The notes under the pieces: model-generated
What the model was told of the DNA's origin: nothing
What the model saw: the letters and a program-made list of their open reading frames with translations, nothing else
The model's database searches: none
Translations under genes and position numbers: made by a program
Assembly: GCF_000368825.1 (NCBI RefSeq)
Contig: NZ_KB849711.1
Span: 1-64,000, forward strand
DNA length: 64,000 nucleotides
Source of the DNA: Acinetobacter ursingii DSM 16037 = CIP 107286
GTDB lineage: Bacteria > Pseudomonadota > Gammaproteobacteria > Pseudomonadales > Moraxellaceae
Direction of reading: 5' to 3'
In this document: positions 61,948 to 64,000 of the stretch, one piece after another
Layout of the letters: every line of letters begins with the position of its first letter
Numbering within the stretch: the stretch's first letter is position 1

Positions 61948-62283
61948 TTAGAGCATATTGACCACCTGAGATTGTCCAATTCTCTGCCAGGCTAAACCCT
62001 GAATCAGTGCCTGTAATTGTTCTACACTGATACTCATTGTTTCACCCTGATGAATCTTAGCCCAGTGGAATTTCCCTTGTTCCAGCCGCCTTGCACAGAG
62101 CCAAATACCCAATCCATCATGTACCAATACTTTCATACGATGACCACGTTTATTACAGAACAGATAAGCACAATGCGGTTTGACACAGCCGAAGGCTTTA
62201 AGAACTTGAGCAAGTGAAGTATCTGTACCTGCTCGCATATCCATGGGCTGGGTAGACAACCATATTTCATCAATACGAATCAT
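61948..62283 (-). CDS. tnpB: IS66 accessory protein TnpB
   Basis: This is a 111-residue protein starting at the ATG at 62283, which overlaps the tnpA stop as ATGA; an open frame to 62307 is not the start. It begins MIRIDEIWLSTQPMDMRAG, the standard IS66 Orf2 sequence, and includes CAYLFCNKRGHRMKVLVHDG. It is needed with TnpA for transposition in some IS66 elements. It is unrelated to the Cas12-like TnpB. Confidence 0.95.
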   Translation of the reverse strand: MIRIDEIWLSTQPMDMRAGTDTSLAQVLKAFGCVKPHCAYLFCNKRGHRMKVLVHDGLGIWLCARRLEQGKFHWAKIHQGETMSISVEQLQALIQGLAWQRIGQSQVVNML

Positions 62284-62708
62284 TTGATCAAGCCTTGCAG
62301 CAGACATAGCAATTCAGTTGTTGATTCCACAGGCCACTCGATTTCAATCATTTGATGTCTTACGGAATGTTGTTCCTCATGCAGTGGAATCCTGATATAG
62401 GCAGTAGCTTTCTCCTCTGGTACAGACGGCGGTGATGTCTCTTGTTTGACTGGCATCGGGTGAGCAATGACAGGAAGAAAGTCGGCCTGTGGGCTAGGCG
62501 GTCTTTTTAATGGAGGGGGCATTGATTCGGACTGGCGAATCCATTTATGCAGTAGATTGGCATTGATCTGATGTTGCATTGCAACCTTGGCCACAGATGT
62601 GTCTGGCTGCTGGCATTGTTGAATAAGCTTATTTTTAAATTCAGCTGTGAAGGTTCGGCGGGGCTTTTTTAGCGTCGGTGCACTGTCTGTAACTGTCTTT
62701 AAATCCAT
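62280..62708 (-). CDS. tnpA: IS66 accessory protein TnpA
   Basis: This 142-residue protein has a helix-turn-helix region KPRRTFTAEFKNKLIQQCQQ and VAKVAMQHQINANLLHKWIR, the IS66 Orf1 / IS3-OrfA-like type. A Pro-rich middle and a short C-terminal part follow. It is the first gene of the element's operon and is coupled to tnpB. Confidence 0.93.
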   Translation of the reverse strand: MDLKTVTDSAPTLKKPRRTFTAEFKNKLIQQCQQPDTSVAKVAMQHQINANLLHKWIRQSESMPPPLKRPPSPQADFLPVIAHPMPVKQETSPPSVPEEKATAYIRIPLHEEQHSVRHQMIEIEWPVESTTELLCLLQGLIK

Positions 62709-62714
62709 AAATAG

Positions 62715-62740
62715 GTGTCCACTAAAATTTAAGTGGACAC
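62715..62740. repeat. subterminal 9-bp inverted repeat in IS66
   Basis: GTGTCCACT at 62715-62723 and AGTGGACAC at 62732-62740 form a dyad with 8 nt between, 7 bp upstream of tnpA. It lies in the promoter region of the element and may bind an element or host protein. Confidence 0.55.
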
Positions 62741-62789
62741 TATCGGCATATACATGCGTTAGAAAAAGTGGGGTTCAGCGGACGCTTAC

Positions 62790-62797
62790 TTATTAAT
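62790..62797. repeat. IS66 target site duplication, right copy
   Basis: TTATTAAT is identical to 60230-60237, directly next to the right inverted repeat. Confidence 0.95.
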
Positions 62798-62899
62798 AAA
62801 GTGCAACAAGAAGATATAGCACAATACAATGCATTATTAGAGAGTATAGACATAACTATTACTAATGACTCGCTGCATCCGACCAATCAAACACAATAA
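62798..62899 (+). pseudogene. severed 3' end of the RloC-like gene
   Basis: Reading on from the upstream frame with IS66 and one duplication removed gives AAA GTG CAA CAA ... CAA ACA CAA TAA: 33 codons and a stop at 62897-62899. The encoded tail includes KVQQEDIAQYNALLESIDIT. It has no start codon of its own in a useful place and is not expected to be translated. Confidence 0.9.
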
Positions 62900-62923
62900 A
62901 AAAGGACGCTTAAGCGTCCTTTT
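62900..62923. terminator. bidirectional terminator between RloC-like gene and guaA
   Basis: AAAAGGACGCTTAAGCGTCCTTTT is a perfect 24-bp dyad (arms AAAAGGACGCTT and complement). On the minus strand it is followed by more T residues. It starts one base after the severed gene's stop codon and serves guaA from the other side. Confidence 0.85.
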
Positions 62924-62932
62924 CCATAAAGG

Positions 62933-62951
62933 TAATTTCCTTCGGAAATTA
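62933..62951 (-). repeat. small hairpin at guaA stop codon
   Basis: TAATTTCC pairs with GGAAATTA around TTC; the guaA TAA stop forms one end of the stem. It may aid the terminator just downstream. Confidence 0.5.
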
Positions 62952-64000
62952 CTCCCATTCAATCGTCGCTGGTGGCTTTGATGAAACATCATAAACCACA
63001 CGGGAAACATCTTTGATTTCATTCATGATACGCGTCGAGATTTTATCAACCAATTCATACGGCAAATGTGCAAAACGTGCGGTCATAAAGTCAACCGTTT
63101 CCACTGCACGAAGTGCAATCACCCATGCATAACGACGACCATCACCCACCACACCCACAGATTTTACAGGTTGGAATACCGCAAATGCTTGTGCTGTTTT
63201 GTCGTACCAACCACTAGCACGAAGTTCCTGCATAAAGATATCATCTGCCAGACGTAAAATATCGGCGTATTCTTTTTTCACTTCACCCAAAATACGCACG
63301 CCCAAACCCGGACCCGGGAATGGATGACGATAAATCATGCTGTGTGGCAAGCCAAGCGTTGTACCCAATTTACGCACTTCATCTTTAAACAAGTCACGTA
63401 ATGGCTCGACCAAATCAAACGCTAAATCTTCTGGTAAACCACCCACGTTGTGGTGGGATTTGATCACATGCGCTTTGCCTTGTTTACTGGCAGCAGATTC
63501 AATCACGTCAGGATAAATCGTACCTTGCGCCAAGAATTTCACACCATCAAGTTTACGCGCTTCTTCTGCAAAGACTTCGATAAATTCACGACCAATAATT
63601 TTACGTTTTTTCTCAGGATCAACTTCACCCGCAAGTGCAGTTAAGAAACGTTCTTCGGCATCCGCACGAATGACACGGATTCCCATATTGTCTGCAAACA
63701 TTTGCATCACTTGGTTGCTTTCGTTTAAACGAAGCAAACCATTGTCTACAAATACACACGTTAATTGATCACCAATCGCTTTATGTAAAAGTGCAGCCAC
63801 AACAGAGGAATCTACGCCACCAGATAAACCGAGTAATACTTTTTCATCTCCAATTTGCTGACGTAATTGTTCTACGCGCAAATCGATAATGTGCTCTGGC
63901 GTCCAAAGACCACCACAACCACAGATTTTATGCACAAAGTTAGACAGTAATTCTGCACCTTTGGCGGTATGCGTGACTTCCGGATGGAACTGAACTCCAT
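62949..64000 (-). CDS. guaA: GMP synthase (glutamine-hydrolysing), 3' part
   Basis: This is the C-terminal part of GuaA; the gene runs past the right edge of the window. The first visible residues, [11 protein letters not shown], hold the His and Glu of the glutaminase triad. The ATP pyrophosphatase domain follows with PP-loop GLSGGVDSS, then the dimerisation domain ending [11 protein letters not shown]. It converts XMP to GMP, the last step of guanine nucleotide synthesis. An internal GTG at 63935 is not the true start, because the frame is open upstream. Confidence 0.97.
   Translation of the reverse strand, partial: GVQFHPEVTHTAKGAELLSNFVHKICGCGGLWTPEHIIDLRVEQLRQQIGDEKVLLGLSGGVDSSVVAALLHKAIGDQLTCVFVDNGLLRLNESNQVMQMFADNMGIRVIRADAEERFLTALAGEVDPEKKRKIIGREFIEVFAEEARKLDGVKFLAQGTIYPDVIESAASKQGKAHVIKSHHNVGGLPEDLAFDLVEPLRDLFKDEVRKLGTTLGLPHSMIYRHPFPGPGLGVRILGEVKKEYADILRLADDIFMQELRASGWYDKTAQAFAVFQPVKSVGVVGDGRRYAWVIALRAVETVDFMTARFAHLPYELVDKISTRIMNEIKDVSRVVYDVSSKPPATIEWE

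Larger units (their letters stand above)
60238..62789. mobile_element. IS66 family insertion sequence, complete (2552 bp)
   Basis: The ends are imperfect inverted repeats, left GTAAGCATCCAGTGAACC and right (reverse complement) GTAAGCGTCCGCTGAACC, with 20 of 24 matching over the first 24 bases. The element carries tnpA, tnpB and tnpC, all open and on the minus strand, and is bounded by the 8-bp duplication TTATTAAT. It sits inside the RloC-like gene. Intact genes and an exact duplication point to a recent and possibly still active insertion. Confidence 0.95.

Noticed and set aside
61948..62283. TnpB as an RNA-guided nuclease
   Set aside because: This is the IS66 Orf2 protein, which only shares the name with the IS200/IS605 TnpB; no omega RNA or RuvC motifs are present.
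62949..62975. guaA 3' end as an integration site for an island carrying the RloC-like gene
   Set aside because: No integrase gene is present, and I found no second copy of the guaA end sequence near 57750-57890. The position next to guaA may still be a variable spot.

Overview
The window is chromosomal DNA from a gammaproteobacterium, most probably Acinetobacter. The reasons are the 16S rRNA with an Ile/Ala spacer, the AT-rich base composition, the atpIBEFHAGDC operon, the def / LysM / dprA / tsaC block, and the general style of the encoded proteins. The species cannot be named from sequence reading alone.

Layout. 1-2300 (minus): rRNA operon start with two promoters, 16S, tRNA-Ile(GAT) and tRNA-Ala(TGC); the 23S gene lies outside. 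2.4-4.3 kb: divergent TetR regulator / MpaB-type oxygenase pair with a perfect palindromic operator. 4.3-7.2 kb: probable copper-handling group (DUF2946 protein, TonB-dependent copper receptor, Met/His-rich membrane peptide). 7.3-10.8 kb: def, LysM protein, dprA, tsaC. 11.3-21.4 kb: purine/nucleoside locus, all on the minus strand. It holds a BMP-type binding protein, a Rieske-only protein, a Rieske-less oxygenase catalytic subunit, a GST homologue, a LysR regulator, a Tsx-like channel, a deaminase, an ABC ATPase and two permeases. 21.7-29.5 kb: EamA exporter, TetR/MFS/AraC group, glutathione peroxidase, subtilase, lipoprotein, alcohol dehydrogenase. 29.6-37.2 kb: F1Fo ATP synthase operon. 37.3-40.4 kb: znuA / zur-znuC-znuB around a Zur box. 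41.2-47.3 kb: type VI secretion VgrG, a two-enzyme peptidoglycan hydrolase effector and a frameshifted candidate immunity gene. 47.4-57.7 kb: malic enzyme, argS, SPOR protein, ParB-like lipoprotein, GST, OsmC, pirin, DUF3861/Fur/PadR group. 57.9-62.9 kb: a large AAA ATPase resembling the anticodon nuclease RloC, interrupted near its 3' end by an intact IS66 element. 62.9-64 kb: 3' part of guaA.

Two systems deserve most attention. The first is a split Rieske oxygenase: one subunit keeps only the Rieske cluster, the next keeps only the mononuclear iron site, and a GST homologue follows by an ATGA overlap. They sit inside a purine uptake locus, recalling the NdmC/NdmE parts of the methylxanthine N7-demethylase. 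The second is the RloC-like defence gene. IS66 left an exact 8-bp target duplication, and removing the element restores an 817-codon frame. The VgrG/effector/immunity cassette is a third accessory region, with signs of module exchange and a homopolymer frameshift.
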